Assembly (NCBI RefSeq): GCF_019734885.1
Contig: NZ_JAAXCM010000005.1
Span: 1 to 64,000 of the forward strand
Reading direction: 5' to 3'
DNA length: 64,000 nt
Source of the DNA: Pseudocoprococcus catus
Lineage (GTDB): Bacteria > Bacillota > Clostridia > Lachnospirales > Lachnospiraceae
The notes beneath the pieces were generated by a model. The model was not told the DNA's origin. It was given only the letters and a program-made list of their open reading frames with translations, and did no database searches. Position 1 is the stretch's first letter; each line of letters opens with the position of its first letter. Shown piece after piece: positions 63,650-64,000 of the stretch. Made by a program: the position numbers and the translations under genes.

Positions 63650-64000
63650 ATGAGAAAAGTATCATTACGGGAAATTGTTGCTGATAAGATTGTCTTTGCC
63701 ATTCTGATTGCCCTTTACTACTGGATGTGGGCAAGAAATGACTGGCACAACTATTATACGTCGATTCAATATGCTGTCTTTGCCTTTACATTCTTCTATT
63801 TTATCTCCCGCGCATCTCGCCTTAGGAAATACAAACAGGAACGACCGGATGAAATGTCTGAGGCCAACCTAAAACGCTGCGATGCCCTGTGTCTGAAAAT
63901 CGGTGCCGCTGCAATCATTGTTCTGAGTTTCATCTGTGCTGTCGGCAGATTGTCAATAACAACAGACCTCATTGGCTATTGCCTGATGGGTATCCTGATT
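63650..64000 (+). CDS. membrane protein, partial at window edge (at least 117 aa)
   Basis: Starts at ATG 63650 after AAAGGAGG. Four hydrophobic stretches are visible (IVFAILIALYYWMW, YAVFAFTFFYFIS, IGAAAIIVLSFICAVG, and one at the edge), separated by basic loops (RLRKYKQERPDE). Such small membrane proteins often precede a YozG-type Xre regulator. Family unknown; 3' end is outside the window. Confidence 0.75.
   Translation, partial: MRKVSLREIVADKIVFAILIALYYWMWARNDWHNYYTSIQYAVFAFTFFYFISRASRLRKYKQERPDEMSEANLKRCDALCLKIGAAAIIVLSFICAVGRLSITTDLIGYCLMGILI

Noticed and set aside
1-64000. CRISPR arrays, rRNA and tRNA genes
   Set aside because: No regularly spaced repeat array and no tRNA or rRNA-like segment was recognised while reading; a tRNA or CRISPR scan would settle it.

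Overview
The window looks like a chromosomal stretch of a low-GC, strictly anaerobic gut Clostridia, most likely Lachnospiraceae. This rests on gene content (reverse rubrerythrin, hybrid-cluster protein, YitT and MATE proteins, a Firmicutes-style sugar ABC operon under a LacI regulator, TnpV), AGGAGG ribosome sites and compact minus-strand operons. Species cannot be assigned from this sequence alone. Most genes are on the minus strand; the plus-strand genes are an XRE regulator at the left edge, a MATE pump, a Crp/Fnr regulator and a partial membrane gene at the right edge.

Region 1 (1-9.6 kb) is decayed mobile DNA. It holds XRE regulators, an MGMT-like protein, TnpV, an IS3-family element with a frameshifted transposase, a bifunctional restriction-methyltransferase with specificity subunit, a ribbon-helix-helix protein and a broken Tn916-type excisionase. 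Two 33-bp near-identical segments (2985-3017 and 9546-9578) both read as the first 11 codons of a low-molecular-weight protein tyrosine phosphatase gene with its own ribosome site. They differ only at synonymous third positions. I read them as attachment junctions of two elements stacked in the same target gene. The R-M methylase and specificity frames are separated only by a run of seven A.

Region 2 (9.6-19.7 kb) holds a Schlafen/AlbA-type regulator, a run of small enzymes (TfoX-N, VOC, GNATs), a TetR-controlled drug-type ABC exporter with recognisable operators, a second TetR/GNAT pair with two operators, an isoaspartyl dipeptidase remnant, a zinc alcohol dehydrogenase and a MazG-like pyrophosphatase.

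Region 3 (19.7-31.9 kb) is a defence island: Fic, hsdM, hsdS, a HAD phosphatase-like gene, a tyrosine recombinase that lost its C-terminal catalytic half and is joined to an hsdS tail, three unknown small genes, and hsdR. The recombinase/hsdS scar suggests a formerly shuffling type I system that has become locked.

Three copies of an about 141-bp MITE (19757, 31041, 37902), each with a perfect 8-bp target duplication and ends beginning GTAA as in IS66-family elements, lie in regions 3-4. One copy splits a regulator gene whose reading frame is restored exactly when the MITE is removed in silico.

Region 4 (31.9-50 kb) is ordinary chromosome: nitroreductase, YitT protein, reverse rubrerythrin with a palindromic operator, CobD-like enzyme, MerR/MATE divergent pair, FUSC/MarR pair, an unusual ANL ligase next to a large unknown HTH protein, PII-Amt, alanine symporter, MalQ and LacI. 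Region 5 (50-64 kb) has the sugar ABC transporter (binding protein with twin LacI-type operators, MalF/MalG), Hcp with a divergent Crp/Fnr regulator, an ABC/FtsX/secreted-coil operon, and a MATE transporter preceded by an FMN-class riboswitch with several departures from the usual core and a clear terminator.
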